NCBI GenBank assembly: GCA_029570245.1
Contig: JAKQSH010000505.1
Coordinates: forward strand, 1 to 26,080
Direction: 5' to 3'
DNA length: 26,080 nucleotides
DNA from: Deltaproteobacteria bacterium
Lineage (GTDB): Bacteria; Myxococcota_A; SURF-8
A program made the position numbers and the translations under genes. Below the pieces are notes generated by a model. It was not told the origin of the DNA. It was given only the letters and a program-made list of their open reading frames with translations, and made no database searches. Positions within the stretch are counted from its first letter, which is position 1. Each line of letters opens with the position of its first letter. Shown in pieces: positions 7,471 through 16,109 of this stretch.

Positions 7471-8880
7471 ATGAAATCCCATGCCCGCGTCATGGCAAAG
7501 ATATTCATGCTTTCAGCTCTGCTGTTATTGTGCGTTTCGTGTGATCCGCCCAACTTCGTCTGGCCGGACAAGTCGCTGAAAATCGAAAAACTGAAGGTTG
7601 ACAGCCCAACTGAATATGACCGCTGGAAAGAAAAACGACGCGCCGAAAACAGTCCCCAGCTCATCGTTGGCTCGGCGGTGGTCGATCTTACGCCGAAGCG
7701 CGGCAGAGGTTATTACATCGCCGGGTATGCGCCGAACAAACGCTCCAACGGCGTAATTACGCCGGTTACGGCCCGCGTTTTCTTCATTGACGACGGTAAA
7801 ACTTCTCTGGCGCTGGTCGGAACCGATTTTGTCGGCCTTATGAACGACCGCATCTGGGACGCGCGTCACAAGCTTTCCAGGTCCGGCAACGAACTCGACC
7901 TGCTTGTCACTTCCAGCCACAACCACAGCGGCCCGGACACCATGGGATTGTGGGGTTCCTATCTGCTCTTCATGCTTCCGGTGGAATCCGGCGTTGAAGA
8001 AGGCTACATGAACCGCATCAGCTCTGAAATAGCCCGCGCCGTAACCGAAGCCGCCCTTTCGGCCCGCCCGGCAACGCTGAAAGTCGTTACCGTAAAAGTG
8101 CCGGACGGCATCAACGAAAATCTGCATCGTCCGGGTTACAAAGACAACGACATGACGATTCTTCAGGCGCGCGGCCTCGACGGCGAAACCATAGCGACGC
8201 TCGTCAATTACACCTGTCATGCAGAATTCAGCGGACAGAATCACGACAGAATTTACGCTGACTTCCCCGGTTTCATGTACCCGCGTCTCGAAGAGCTGGA
8301 GGGCGGTAACGCCGTGTTTATGAACGGTGCGCTTGGTGGAATGATAGCTCCGGCCATGCCGCGCTGGACCGAAAATCATCCGCGTCTGCGTGTGAAACGC
8401 GCCCGCATGGCGGGTCGTTACCTGGCCGAGCTGGTTTCGCTGGCGCTTAAAAATGCAGAAGAGATAGAAAATCCGACGCTCGACATAACACGTCGCCTGA
8501 TCCGTTTTCCGGTTGAGAATGACGGTTTTGTTTATCTTTCAGAAAAAGGTTTCCTCAAACGCACTTTCCACAACGGTCAGATGTATTCGGAAACATGGCG
8601 CATCGGAATAGGTCCGCTCGAAATGGTGACGGTGCCGGGAGAAATACTTCCGGCTCTGGGATTCGAAATCAAAGGCGAAATCATGCAGGGTCGCCATAAG
8701 ATGATACTGGGCCTGGCCAACGACGAAATCGGTTACATTATGAACGCCGCCGACTGGCAGGACCCGCTTTACGAATATGAGCGCTCTGTCTCGCTTGGTT
8801 CGCAAACTGGCGGAATTCTTATTGAAAACATAAAGAAATTGTACCCTGAAGTCCGAAGCGCCGGCAGCGCCGGGAACTGA
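7471..8880 (+). CDS. Neutral ceramidase-like lipoprotein hydrolase
   Basis: ATG at 7471 has GGAGA upstream and gives a lipoprotein signal peptide whose lipidated Cys is probably residue 24 (LLLLCVSC); a GTG at 7420 would place 17 extra residues in front and lacks a ribosome binding site. The 469-aa product resembles the N-terminal catalytic domain of neutral/alkaline ceramidases. The zinc-site motif SSHNHSGPD (148-156) matches the HTHSGP motif of that family, and NYTCHAE (246-252) supplies the next histidine. The segment that carries the nucleophilic serine in characterised ceramidases (GDVSPN) corresponds here to NGALGGMIAP (285-294), without serine. The C-terminal Ig-like domain of large ceramidases is absent. 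A periplasmic or outer-membrane metal-dependent hydrolase of unknown substrate is the best reading. A terminator follows. Confidence 0.8.
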   Translation: MKSHARVMAKIFMLSALLLLCVSCDPPNFVWPDKSLKIEKLKVDSPTEYDRWKEKRRAENSPQLIVGSAVVDLTPKRGRGYYIAGYAPNKRSNGVITPVTARVFFIDDGKTSLALVGTDFVGLMNDRIWDARHKLSRSGNELDLLVTSSHNHSGPDTMGLWGSYLLFMLPVESGVEEGYMNRISSEIARAVTEAALSARPATLKVVTVKVPDGINENLHRPGYKDNDMTILQARGLDGETIATLVNYTCHAEFSGQNHDRIYADFPGFMYPRLEELEGGNAVFMNGALGGMIAPAMPRWTENHPRLRVKRARMAGRYLAELVSLALKNAEEIENPTLDITRRLIRFPVENDGFVYLSEKGFLKRTFHNGQMYSETWRIGIGPLEMVTVPGEILPALGFEIKGEIMQGRHKMILGLANDEIGYIMNAADWQDPLYEYERSVSLGSQTGGILIENIKKLYPEVRSAGSAGN

Positions 8881-8935
8881 AGCGGCGGAAAAATACGGCA
8901 CAGAAAAAGGGCAGGGAAAGATCGGATAAAAGACT

Positions 8936-8968
8936 TGCGAAAAGCTCTTTACTTTCGCATGTTTTTTT
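8936..8968 (+). terminator. Intrinsic terminator after the ceramidase-like gene
   Basis: TGCGAAA (8936-8942) pairs with TTTCGCA (8953-8959) around a 10-base loop and is followed by a run of seven T (8962-8968). It lies about 55 bases after the stop codon and isolates the following lipoprotein gene. Confidence 0.75.
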
Positions 8969-9039
8969 AACATACTTTATTGGATGAAAAGAATGTAAAA
9001 GGTTGCTGATCGCACGATTTGCATTAGGGAGGTAGATTT

Positions 9040-11652
9040 ATGCGTTCCACGGCATTTATTAAAAGCATGTTCATCCTGATCCCCGTACTTCTTACCGCAT
9101 ACGCCTGCGGCGGAGACGATTCCGGTGGAGACGGCTGCACACCCAACATGACAGAGTGCGCGGACGACAATTCCTACAGGGCATGCGATGAAGACGGCAA
9201 CTGGCAAGACCCGGTGGCCTGCAACGACGACGAAGTCTGCATTGCCGGAACCTGCCAGCCGGGCGAAAGCGACGGCGACTATGTCGGCGAGTGCAACGCC
9301 GGCGACAGCATCTGCGTCGGCGATCTCATAAAAGAGTGCGGAAACGACGGCTCCTGGGGAACAGAGCACGAATGCCCCGATGGTCAGAACTGTTCCGGCG
9401 GCATCTGCATCAGCGGCGAATCCTGTCAGGCCTCCATCCAAACCCGCTGCGTTGACGACACCCATATGCAGACCTGCAACGACGCAGGCGACGGCTGGGG
9501 TCCAGAAGAAGAATGCGGCGATGACGAAATCTGCTATTCGGGACGCTGTCAGATTGTAGACTGTGAACCCAAAACAGAAACCAGCTGCGACTCCGACGGA
9601 AACGTTGTTACCTGCAATGAAGCCGGTGACGGCTGGGAGGACCCGAAACCCTGTGACATCGGCTATGTATGCTACGAAGGCCGCTGCATCGAAGAGGGTA
9701 CTCAGGTTTGTGTACCCGGCACCGAAACCCGTTGCGCCGACGGTGAAAGACTGGAACAGTGCAACGATGACGGCAGCGGCTGGAAAGACCCTGTTCCATG
9801 CCCACCCAGCTGGATTTGCGATTCGGCAAAAAAACAGTGCGTGGAGGGCGGCTGCACTCCCGGAACGGATTTCCGCTGCTCCTCGTCCACTTCAATTCAG
9901 TACTGCAATGACGCCGGCGACGGCTATAACGAACCGGTAGCCTGCGGTGTAGGCGAAGTCTGCACCTCGTCCAAAGGCTGCGGCCCGTCCGAATATGTCT
10001 GCATGCCGGAATCCTACGAGTGCCTTGACGAACACACCATCCGCCAGTGCAATTCCGAAGGCACCGGCTACGAGCCCGGAATAATTCCCTGCGAAGCAGG
10101 CGATGACGGCAGCAGTTGTCTGGACGGCATGTGCGTCGATCTCTGCGAAAGAGCCCGCATGCTCGATTCCTACATCGGCTGCGACTACTGGCCGACCGTT
10201 CTGCCAAACCCGCAGCTCGACTCGGTTTTCAAGAGTGGCGATCAGTCAGAATTTGCAGTCGTGATTTCGAACACCAACCCGGATTATACGGCGGAAGTCA
10301 CCATCGACATCCCCAACAAGCCGTCGCGCAGCATTTCGGTTCCACCCATGACCGACAAAACCGAGCGTCTGCCGTTCAATGAACTTTCTGGAACAGCCAA
10401 GGGCAAGTCGGCTTTCCATCTGCATTCGACTATTCCTGTAACCGTTTCTCAGTTCAACCCGCTGACCTACGTGGTCAATTCGGCCTGTCTGGATGGTAAG
10501 AGCGAAGATCGTGCCACCTGCTATTCATACACCAACGATGCATCGCTGCTTTTGCCTTCGCATGTTTTCGAAAACGAATACATGGTAATGGCCTACCGTC
10601 CGATGATTCAGCTCATAGGCGGAGTTAATTATGGCGAAATGTCGAAGGCATTCATAAGCATTGTTGCGTCCAGTCCCGGCACAACTTCAGTCACGGTAAA
10701 AACCACCGCTAACGGCAAAGTTGTGGCAGGAACCGGAGTTAACGGAATTCCTTCCAACGGTCAGCAGACCTATACGCTGAACCAGTTCGAGGTTCTGCAG
10801 CTTGCCAGCGACTACAACACATACGACCAGAACACCTGTTTCAACGATTCGCTCAGCGGCAGAACGTTCTGTCTTAGTTCCGACCTTACCGGAACCAAAA
10901 TCGAATCCGATCAGCCTGTGGCGGTTTTCTCCGGCAACGAGTGTCAGTTTGTGCCGCACACCTGCTGGGCCTGCGATCATCTCGAAGAGCAGATGTTCCC
11001 GACCGATTCCTGGACCAGTCAGTACATAGCCGCCAAGGCCATCACGCCCGACAGCGACAACTCGAACCCCAACGTGTACAAAATTGTGGCGCTCAACGAC
11101 GACACCACCATCACCACCAAGCCCGAAAGCGTTCTGGGTTTGTATCCGCCCAACTCAGGAACCGCCGCGCAGATCAGTTGTGATCGTACTCTTAACGCGG
11201 GCGATTACTGCCTGATTCAGACCTATGACGATTTCATCATCATTTCGAAGCCCGGAAACGAGGTGCTGGTTGGACAGTTCCTGGTAGGCCAGGATTTCGA
11301 TGCCAACGACACGTCAGAGATCGGCGATCCGGCCATGTTCCTGATTCCGCCGGTAGAGCAGTTCCGCTACGATTACGTTTTCCTTACTCCCAGCACATAC
11401 AAAGACGACTACATCAATATTCTGGCCAAGAGCAACAAGCTCGATATTTATCTCGACGAAGAGAAAATCAACAACTCCGAATTCGAGAAGATCGGCGGCA
11501 TCAACGCTTATGTGTTGCGCATGAAGGTCGAAGACGGCACTCACAAACTCACATCCAACGGACGCGTGGGGCTTATCGTCTACGGTTACGACACCTACGT
11601 ATCCTACGCCTATCCGGCGGGACTGGACCTTTCGTTCGTGCCGCACAAGTAA
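9040..11652 (+). CDS. Cys-rich repeat lipoprotein with IgGFc-binding-type C-terminal region
   Basis: The 870-aa protein starts with a signal peptide ending in LTAYAC, placing the probable lipidated Cys at 23, followed by a Gly/Asp linker. Seven tandem six-Cys repeats fill residues 33-365. The remainder (about 370-870) resembles the IgGFc-binding protein N-terminal domain found in many deltaproteobacterial surface proteins: features are the SGDQSEFAVVISNT start, IPVTVSQFNP, LLLPSHVFENEYMV, SDQPVAVFSGNEC and DHLEEQMFPTDSW. In such proteins the domain is thought to act as a cell-surface or adhesion module; binding to IgG is not implied. AGGGAGG lies seven bases before the ATG. The gene is flanked by terminators on both sides, so it is a single-gene unit. 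Abundant Cys pairs suggest disulfide-stabilised folding outside the cytoplasm. Confidence 0.85.
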   Translation: MRSTAFIKSMFILIPVLLTAYACGGDDSGGDGCTPNMTECADDNSYRACDEDGNWQDPVACNDDEVCIAGTCQPGESDGDYVGECNAGDSICVGDLIKECGNDGSWGTEHECPDGQNCSGGICISGESCQASIQTRCVDDTHMQTCNDAGDGWGPEEECGDDEICYSGRCQIVDCEPKTETSCDSDGNVVTCNEAGDGWEDPKPCDIGYVCYEGRCIEEGTQVCVPGTETRCADGERLEQCNDDGSGWKDPVPCPPSWICDSAKKQCVEGGCTPGTDFRCSSSTSIQYCNDAGDGYNEPVACGVGEVCTSSKGCGPSEYVCMPESYECLDEHTIRQCNSEGTGYEPGIIPCEAGDDGSSCLDGMCVDLCERARMLDSYIGCDYWPTVLPNPQLDSVFKSGDQSEFAVVISNTNPDYTAEVTIDIPNKPSRSISVPPMTDKTERLPFNELSGTAKGKSAFHLHSTIPVTVSQFNPLTYVVNSACLDGKSEDRATCYSYTNDASLLLPSHVFENEYMVMAYRPMIQLIGGVNYGEMSKAFISIVASSPGTTSVTVKTTANGKVVAGTGVNGIPSNGQQTYTLNQFEVLQLASDYNTYDQNTCFNDSLSGRTFCLSSDLTGTKIESDQPVAVFSGNECQFVPHTCWACDHLEEQMFPTDSWTSQYIAAKAITPDSDNSNPNVYKIVALNDDTTITTKPESVLGLYPPNSGTAAQISCDRTLNAGDYCLIQTYDDFIIISKPGNEVLVGQFLVGQDFDANDTSEIGDPAMFLIPPVEQFRYDYVFLTPSTYKDDYINILAKSNKLDIYLDEEKINNSEFEKIGGINAYVLRMKVEDGTHKLTSNGRVGLIVYGYDTYVSYAYPAGLDLSFVPHK
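9136..10134 (+). repeat. Seven tandem six-cysteine protein repeats
   Basis: At the protein level residues 33-72, 85-123, 129-170, 175-216, 224-267, 272-314 and 321-365 share the pattern C-x(5-6)-C-x(8)-C, then [ND]-x-x-G-x-[WY], then C-x(5-8)-C-x(4-6)-C. Each unit is about 40-45 residues. The repeats have diverged in DNA sequence, so they are old and not a recent array expansion. Similar EGF-like or plug-like units occur in myxobacterial surface lipoproteins. Confidence 0.85.
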
Positions 11653-11674
11653 GAGAACATAATTCTGTCTGTGT

Positions 11675-11700
11675 AAAAGGGCCGGAAATCCGGCCCTTTT
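11675..11700. terminator. Strong bidirectional-type terminator
   Basis: AAAAGGGCCGG and CCGGCCCTTTT form an 11-bp perfect stem with an AAAT loop. The T-tract is part of the right arm and the A-tract of the left arm, so it could work in both directions. It lies 23 bases after the lipoprotein stop codon. Confidence 0.9.
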
Positions 11701-11740
11701 CTGTTGCCGGAAAGGAGCCGGAAACGGATGGAATCAAAGA

Positions 11741-11770
11741 TTGCGGCGCACATCCGCAACAGGTTATAAT
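11741..11770 (+). promoter_or_regulatory. Promoter with overlapping inverted repeat for the GT-C gene
   Basis: A perfect -10 box TATAAT (11765-11770) lies 18 bases after TTGCGG (11741-11746). The -35 box is the left half of an inverted repeat TTGCGG-n7-CCGCAA (11741-11759), a possible operator. Transcription would start about 30 bases before the ATG at 11807, just behind the preceding terminator. Confidence 0.5.
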
Positions 11771-11806
11771 TCCGCAGCCGACAGAACATTCGAAAGGCCG
11801 CGTCTG

Positions 11807-13456
11807 ATGAGTACCGCGAAGAAAAATTTCGCCGCCGCCATACAGGAAGCTGTGGCGCTGCTGCCGGGGCTGCTGATATTCTTATTGTTCAAAGCATATT
11901 CAGCCGCTCCCTGCGCCGGGGACGAAAACATTTATTATTATCTGGGGGAACGCACCGCTTCGGGCGGACTGGCGCCTTACGGAGATTTTATTTTCACTCA
12001 TCCGCCGCTGCACATGGCGATTGCCGCCTTCTGGATGTGGCTGCATCCTTTCACTCCACTGTGGGGCAAACTCGGCAGCATTGTTCCGGCGTTTTTCAGC
12101 ATGATTCTCGTTTATGCCGCCCTGCGCCGGGCGGGATTGACGCGCAGTTACGCCGCCGCCGCACATCTGCTGCTGGCGTTTTCGCATGACTGGCTGGGCG
12201 TTTCGTCACACTTTACCGGCATCAACTGGGCCACTTTTGCCTTCACGGCAGGCGTGGTGCTGTTGCTGAACAGGCGGCTTTTTTCAGCCGGAGCGGCGCT
12301 GGCGGCTGCGGCGCTGATCGGTTTTCACATCATCCCGGCGGTGGCGTTCATATGCCTGACCGCCGCAGTGCGGTACAGGTTGAAAGTGTGGAAGCTGTGG
12401 GCGTCCTGTGCGGCTGTGACCTTCGGCGTTCATCTGCTGTGCATTCTGCTATGGGGCGAGAAATACTTCGGGCCTGTTTTCCGCTATCACCTTAAAAAAC
12501 CGGCCATGGAACGCGAAGGAGCTTCTGCGGTGATCCGTTTCTTCTGGAACGAATATCATCTGCTTGTTCCGGCTCTTGTGGCTTCTGTGGTATTGGGTTT
12601 TCTGTTTGTTCTCAAGCTACGCAACAGAGAAAGCGCGGAATTTTCGAAGCTGCACGAACTGGCGCTCTACTGCATAACAGTGCTGGCCGTCGAAGCTCTG
12701 GCGCTGAAATATCTGAGTCGTGTTTACACCTACTACATGCAGCCCATGCTGCCCTTCATGGCCATGCTGACTGCCGTATTCATCCGTATGGCGGTCGATC
12801 TGGCGCGCCGGGCGGCAGGCGAACTGCGCCGCCGCAAACGCAGTTACTCTGCGGCGGCGGGCCTGCTGGCGCTGACTCTGGCGCTTGTTGCAGGTTTTGT
12901 ATGGGGCGAAAAACTAGAAACCAGGCTTGGTTATTACCAGAAAGAATACGGCAGGACTTACGAATACCCCTGGAAAGACTCGCAATGGCTGCCGGGTTTT
13001 CTGAACTCAGTCGTAAAAAAAACTTTCTACAGGCCCGAACGCCGTGTGGGCGACTGGTACAACGGCGTCACGCTTTATTTATGGCACGAAGTGCGCACCG
13101 AAGACCCCACGCCCATGACCGACAGTTTCAGGATTTACAGCGAAGGCAGAGAAGGGCGCATCTTCGGCGACAACTCCAGTGTTCCGCTTATAGCCATGCA
13201 GACGGATCGCCTGATTTCGATGGACCTGGATACGAACTCGATGATTTTCCGCAGCGGCCAGATGCCGGTAAGTGCGCTGATGGACGGCCTTCAGGCCGAT
13301 CCCCCGCGCTGGGTTATAGTCTGTCCGACGCGCGGCATATGGGGCATAGACGCCTTCCGCAACTGGGTCGGACAGAATTACCGTATGGCCGGACAGGTTA
13401 AAAGCGGGCAGAACGAACGCCTGATTCTTTACGAAAACATCGCGCTGTCGAATTGA
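11807..13456 (+). CDS. GT-C fold glycosyltransferase, PMT/ArnT-like
   Basis: The ATG at 11807 (AAAGG nine bases upstream, promoter -10 at 11765) is preferred to an upstream TTG at 11741 that falls inside the promoter. The 549-aa protein has a first TM helix at about 15-32, then the acidic pair D39-E40 and the motif DFIFTHPPL (60-68), which matches the catalytic loop of PMT_2/ArnT-type enzymes that move sugars from undecaprenyl-phosphate carriers to lipid or protein. Ten or so further hydrophobic segments extend to about residue 380, followed by a soluble domain of about 165 residues, as expected for this fold. It acts at the inner membrane with the active site facing the periplasm. The acceptor is unknown. 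It is convergent with the histidine kinase gene, with only three bases between the stop codons and no terminator between them. Confidence 0.8.
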   Translation: MSTAKKNFAAAIQEAVALLPGLLIFLLFKAYSAAPCAGDENIYYYLGERTASGGLAPYGDFIFTHPPLHMAIAAFWMWLHPFTPLWGKLGSIVPAFFSMILVYAALRRAGLTRSYAAAAHLLLAFSHDWLGVSSHFTGINWATFAFTAGVVLLLNRRLFSAGAALAAAALIGFHIIPAVAFICLTAAVRYRLKVWKLWASCAAVTFGVHLLCILLWGEKYFGPVFRYHLKKPAMEREGASAVIRFFWNEYHLLVPALVASVVLGFLFVLKLRNRESAEFSKLHELALYCITVLAVEALALKYLSRVYTYYMQPMLPFMAMLTAVFIRMAVDLARRAAGELRRRKRSYSAAAGLLALTLALVAGFVWGEKLETRLGYYQKEYGRTYEYPWKDSQWLPGFLNSVVKKTFYRPERRVGDWYNGVTLYLWHEVRTEDPTPMTDSFRIYSEGREGRIFGDNSSVPLIAMQTDRLISMDLDTNSMIFRSGQMPVSALMDGLQADPPRWVIVCPTRGIWGIDAFRNWVGQNYRMAGQVKSGQNERLILYENIALSN

Positions 13457-13459
13457 AGC

Positions 13460-14506
13460 TTATTCAGCCGGGAACTCTATCTGAACACGCAGACCGCCTT
13501 CAGGGCGCCTTTGGGCCGTAAGGACGGCGTGCATGCCGTTGCAACGTCGCAGCGCCAGCGCCAGTCCCATTCCCTCGCCGCTTTCGCCCGAAGCCCGCGC
13601 CGCCTCTCCACGAAAATAAGGCTCGAAAATTCGCTCAAGCTCATCGTCGTCGGCGCCCGGCCCGTCGTCGGAAACGCTCAGAATCACAGCTCCGTCTTTT
13701 TCCGATGCTGCGGCGCGGATTGTTCCGCCCGGCGGCGTGTATCTGACGGCGTTGAATATCAGTTCATCCAGCACCTGCACCAGTGCGGTCGAGTCGGCTT
13801 TCACCGGTAAAATGGCGGCTGGAAAATCTCTTTCAAGCCGCTGGGCTTTTTCCGAAGCCAGCGGACGGTTTTTTTCGATTGCTTCTGCAAAAAGCGGCAA
13901 TGGATCAAGCAGGTGCAGTCCTTCTTTATCGCTGCTTTCCGGCGCGCCGCAGCGGACGTAATCCAGCGTTTTGTTCAGCATGGCCTGCATGGCTTCGATG
14001 TCTCGCCCTATATCTGCGATCTCACGCGTGTCGCCGTATCTGCGTTTCAGCAGTTCAAGCTGCACACGCTGCCGCGCCAGAGGAGCTTTAAGGGCATGTG
14101 CAGCCTGAGCCAGAGCTTCGTCGTTGTGCTGAGAACTGAGTTCAAGACTGCTGGAAAGGCGGCGGCAGGCCTCCGAGAATTTCTGCAATCCGGCCATGGC
14201 TTCTGCCGCCTGGGTTTTGCCGGACCCGGAAGATCGCAGATTTTCGAGGTCGCGCACGGCGCGTTTTAAAGGCGTTCCGACCGCATTGCCGAACAGATAT
14301 CCCGCCGTCGCTGAGATAAGTGACAGAAAAAGCGCCGCAGCCAGTACAAACGGCCATTCGGCGGTGAGAATCCCCGAATTATGCGGCGCACCGGCCATAA
14401 GGAAAATAAAGGCGAAGATGCACAGACACAGGAGCGTCAGGACACCGGAGAATACAGCGAAAATCGGACCGGCTGGAAACTTCAGTGTTTGCGTTTCTTT
14501 TTTCAT
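13460..14506 (-). CDS. Compact sensor histidine kinase
   Basis: The 348-aa protein has two TM helices (about 14-38 and 52-73) around a very short periplasmic loop of about a dozen residues. A linker leads to the dimerisation helix with AHALKAPL, placing the phospho-accepting His at 137. The ATPase domain shows FNAVRYTPPGG (N252), SDDGPGADD (279-287) and GEGMGLALA (310-318). The short loop argues against a periplasmic ligand domain; signals may come through the membrane or from partner proteins. It is the last gene of the six-gene operon, starting 10 bases after the upstream stop, with AAGGG overlapping that stop as ribosome binding site. No response regulator with a DNA-binding domain is adjacent, so its partner must be elsewhere. 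Confidence 0.9.
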   Translation of the reverse strand: MKKETQTLKFPAGPIFAVFSGVLTLLCLCIFAFIFLMAGAPHNSGILTAEWPFVLAAALFLSLISATAGYLFGNAVGTPLKRAVRDLENLRSSGSGKTQAAEAMAGLQKFSEACRRLSSSLELSSQHNDEALAQAAHALKAPLARQRVQLELLKRRYGDTREIADIGRDIEAMQAMLNKTLDYVRCGAPESSDKEGLHLLDPLPLFAEAIEKNRPLASEKAQRLERDFPAAILPVKADSTALVQVLDELIFNAVRYTPPGGTIRAAASEKDGAVILSVSDDGPGADDDELERIFEPYFRGEAARASGESGEGMGLALALRRCNGMHAVLTAQRRPEGGLRVQIEFPAE

Positions 14507-14516
14507 CTTTTTTCCC

Positions 14517-16109
14517 TTACGGAAGAATTATTTCGAAAGCGCCTCCGGTATCGGTGCTGCCCGCGCCTATGAGGTCCGCGCTTTGTTTCTGCGGACGTAT
14601 GCGGTAAATCTCGATATACACTGAAGGCGCAAGCAGGCCGTCTGCGTCCAGCACTTTTCCGGCAAAGACGCGCCCGCGCGCCAGCTTCTGATCCAGCACG
14701 CCGTCGCTGGAAAGTTTGATGTCGTATACGGAAACTCGTCCGTATTCTGTGCCGGCAGGTGGAATGAAACTGATGTCGTAGGTGCCGGGGTCGATTCCGA
14801 TTGAGTACTTTCCGTCGGTGTCAGTAATAACGGACTTGACATAAACGGTGGTTTCGTCCTGAGATGCTTTTTTGCTTGCCTGCACTTCCACTCCTGCCAG
14901 CGCTTCGTCATCCGGCGACAGCACCACACCGGAAAGCTTCGAGCGATAATCGAGTTCAAAATTGTAAACGTGGCTTTCCGCTCCACAGTCAAGCGTTTCG
15001 GATTTGAGTATGGCGTAATCGCTTTCCACAGGCGGCAGTATTGTAAGAGTGTAAGTGTCTTCGGGGTGTCCGGCTCGTACTCGCAGCAGCGAAATTGCGT
15101 AGCGGCCTTTCTCGTCGCAGGTCGCCTGGCGCTCGAAGCGCCCGCCGCCTATGACCCCACTGAAGACCAGCACCGCTCCTGCCACCGGTTGCCCGTCTTT
15201 TCCGGTGACATCGCCGGAAATGTCGCATTCTTCGGGAATGAACTGTTCGGTTTCTATGTTGAGCTGACCGTTTTCCGGGTTCAGTATGCCGTGATCTCCA
15301 ACCCAGATGAGTTCCTTGAAAACCGTAGTGGGGAAAAGCGGCTGAGCTTCGCCGGCTGACAGTTCGATGTTGTAGCGCCCCGGATAGTTCGGCAGGCGCA
15401 GATCGGTGAAGCGCCCTTCGTTGTTGCTGACGACGATGTTCGAGCGGTACCTGGTGTCACTGCTTTCATAAGCCTGCACGCGCAACCCGACGCCCGGCTG
15501 CTGGTCGTGGTCGTATATGCTGCCGCTTAAGGCATAGCCGCGCAGAAACGTTATTGTTTCCGAAAGGCGCTCGCTTACTTCAAGTCCGTCGCGCAGCACC
15601 AGCGGCGGAAAATCCGCTTCGTTTTTAGGATTAACGAAACGCGAGTAAATGCCCGGCAGAAGATCGACGCTGAAAACAGCTTCGCCCACATCTGCCACAA
15701 CGCTGCTGGAGACGGTAAGAGATGACAGACTGTGACCTGGAATATGTCCGTTGTTCTGCGAATAACTCAGGCTTATTACAGCCTCGGCGGCATTTCCGTC
15801 TGGATCGACCACGCGCCCGGAATAATTCACTGCACGTCGCAATGTAAACGATCCTTCGAAATCATCGACGTTAAGACCTATAATCTGCTGCGCCGGATAA
15901 CCGGAAGACGAGGGTGGCGTCAGTTCGACGGAGACGACGTACCCGGCCACTTCGTCTATTTCAGATTCGTATTCGGCGTCGCCATCTCCGTCGGAAGCTT
16001 CGTCACCGGCGCCATCGGAGCACGAGCACAGCAGAAACAGAGAAAACGCCGCGTGCAACAGGCGCAGAACGGCGGCATATCCGCATTTCTGCGGAGCTTT
16101 CATTGACAT
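14517..16109 (-). CDS. Lipoprotein with repeated carboxypeptidase-regulatory-like domains
   Basis: Two in-frame ATGs at 16109 and 16103 are close to GGAGG; the second overlaps the preceding stop as ATGA. Taking the first, the product has 530 residues. The signal peptide ends at LLCSC (Cys 30) and is followed by an acidic Asp/Gly/Glu linker, common in myxobacterial-type lipoproteins. The rest is made of at least five beta-sandwich-like units of the carboxypeptidase regulatory type, each opening with a pattern such as SGRVVDPDGN, LSGSIYDHDQQPGVG, ISGDVTGKDGQPVAG, LSGVVLSPDDEALAG and FAGKVLDADG. Several units contain GRY/GKYSI and PGTY segments typical of the fold. These domains are non-catalytic and usually mediate binding at the cell surface. 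It probably forms the extracytoplasmic part of the signalling operon. Confidence 0.8.
   Translation of the reverse strand: MSMKAPQKCGYAAVLRLLHAAFSLFLLCSCSDGAGDEASDGDGDAEYESEIDEVAGYVVSVELTPPSSSGYPAQQIIGLNVDDFEGSFTLRRAVNYSGRVVDPDGNAAEAVISLSYSQNNGHIPGHSLSSLTVSSSVVADVGEAVFSVDLLPGIYSRFVNPKNEADFPPLVLRDGLEVSERLSETITFLRGYALSGSIYDHDQQPGVGLRVQAYESSDTRYRSNIVVSNNEGRFTDLRLPNYPGRYNIELSAGEAQPLFPTTVFKELIWVGDHGILNPENGQLNIETEQFIPEECDISGDVTGKDGQPVAGAVLVFSGVIGGGRFERQATCDEKGRYAISLLRVRAGHPEDTYTLTILPPVESDYAILKSETLDCGAESHVYNFELDYRSKLSGVVLSPDDEALAGVEVQASKKASQDETTVYVKSVITDTDGKYSIGIDPGTYDISFIPPAGTEYGRVSVYDIKLSSDGVLDQKLARGRVFAGKVLDADGLLAPSVYIEIYRIRPQKQSADLIGAGSTDTGGAFEIILP

Noticed and set aside
7525..8379. 284-aa minus-strand frame opposite the ceramidase-like gene
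   Set aside because: It is antisense to conserved zinc-site motifs and arises from codon bias of the real gene.
8977..9465. 162-aa minus-strand frame rich in Ala and Val
   Set aside because: It is antisense to the Cys-rich repeats of the lipoprotein and has low-complexity composition caused by the Asp/Gly codons.
11728..11769. 13-aa leader-peptide-like ORF with AAGGAG upstream of the GT-C gene
   Set aside because: It overlaps the predicted -35 and -10 boxes, so it would not be on the transcript from that promoter, and it has no run of regulatory codons.
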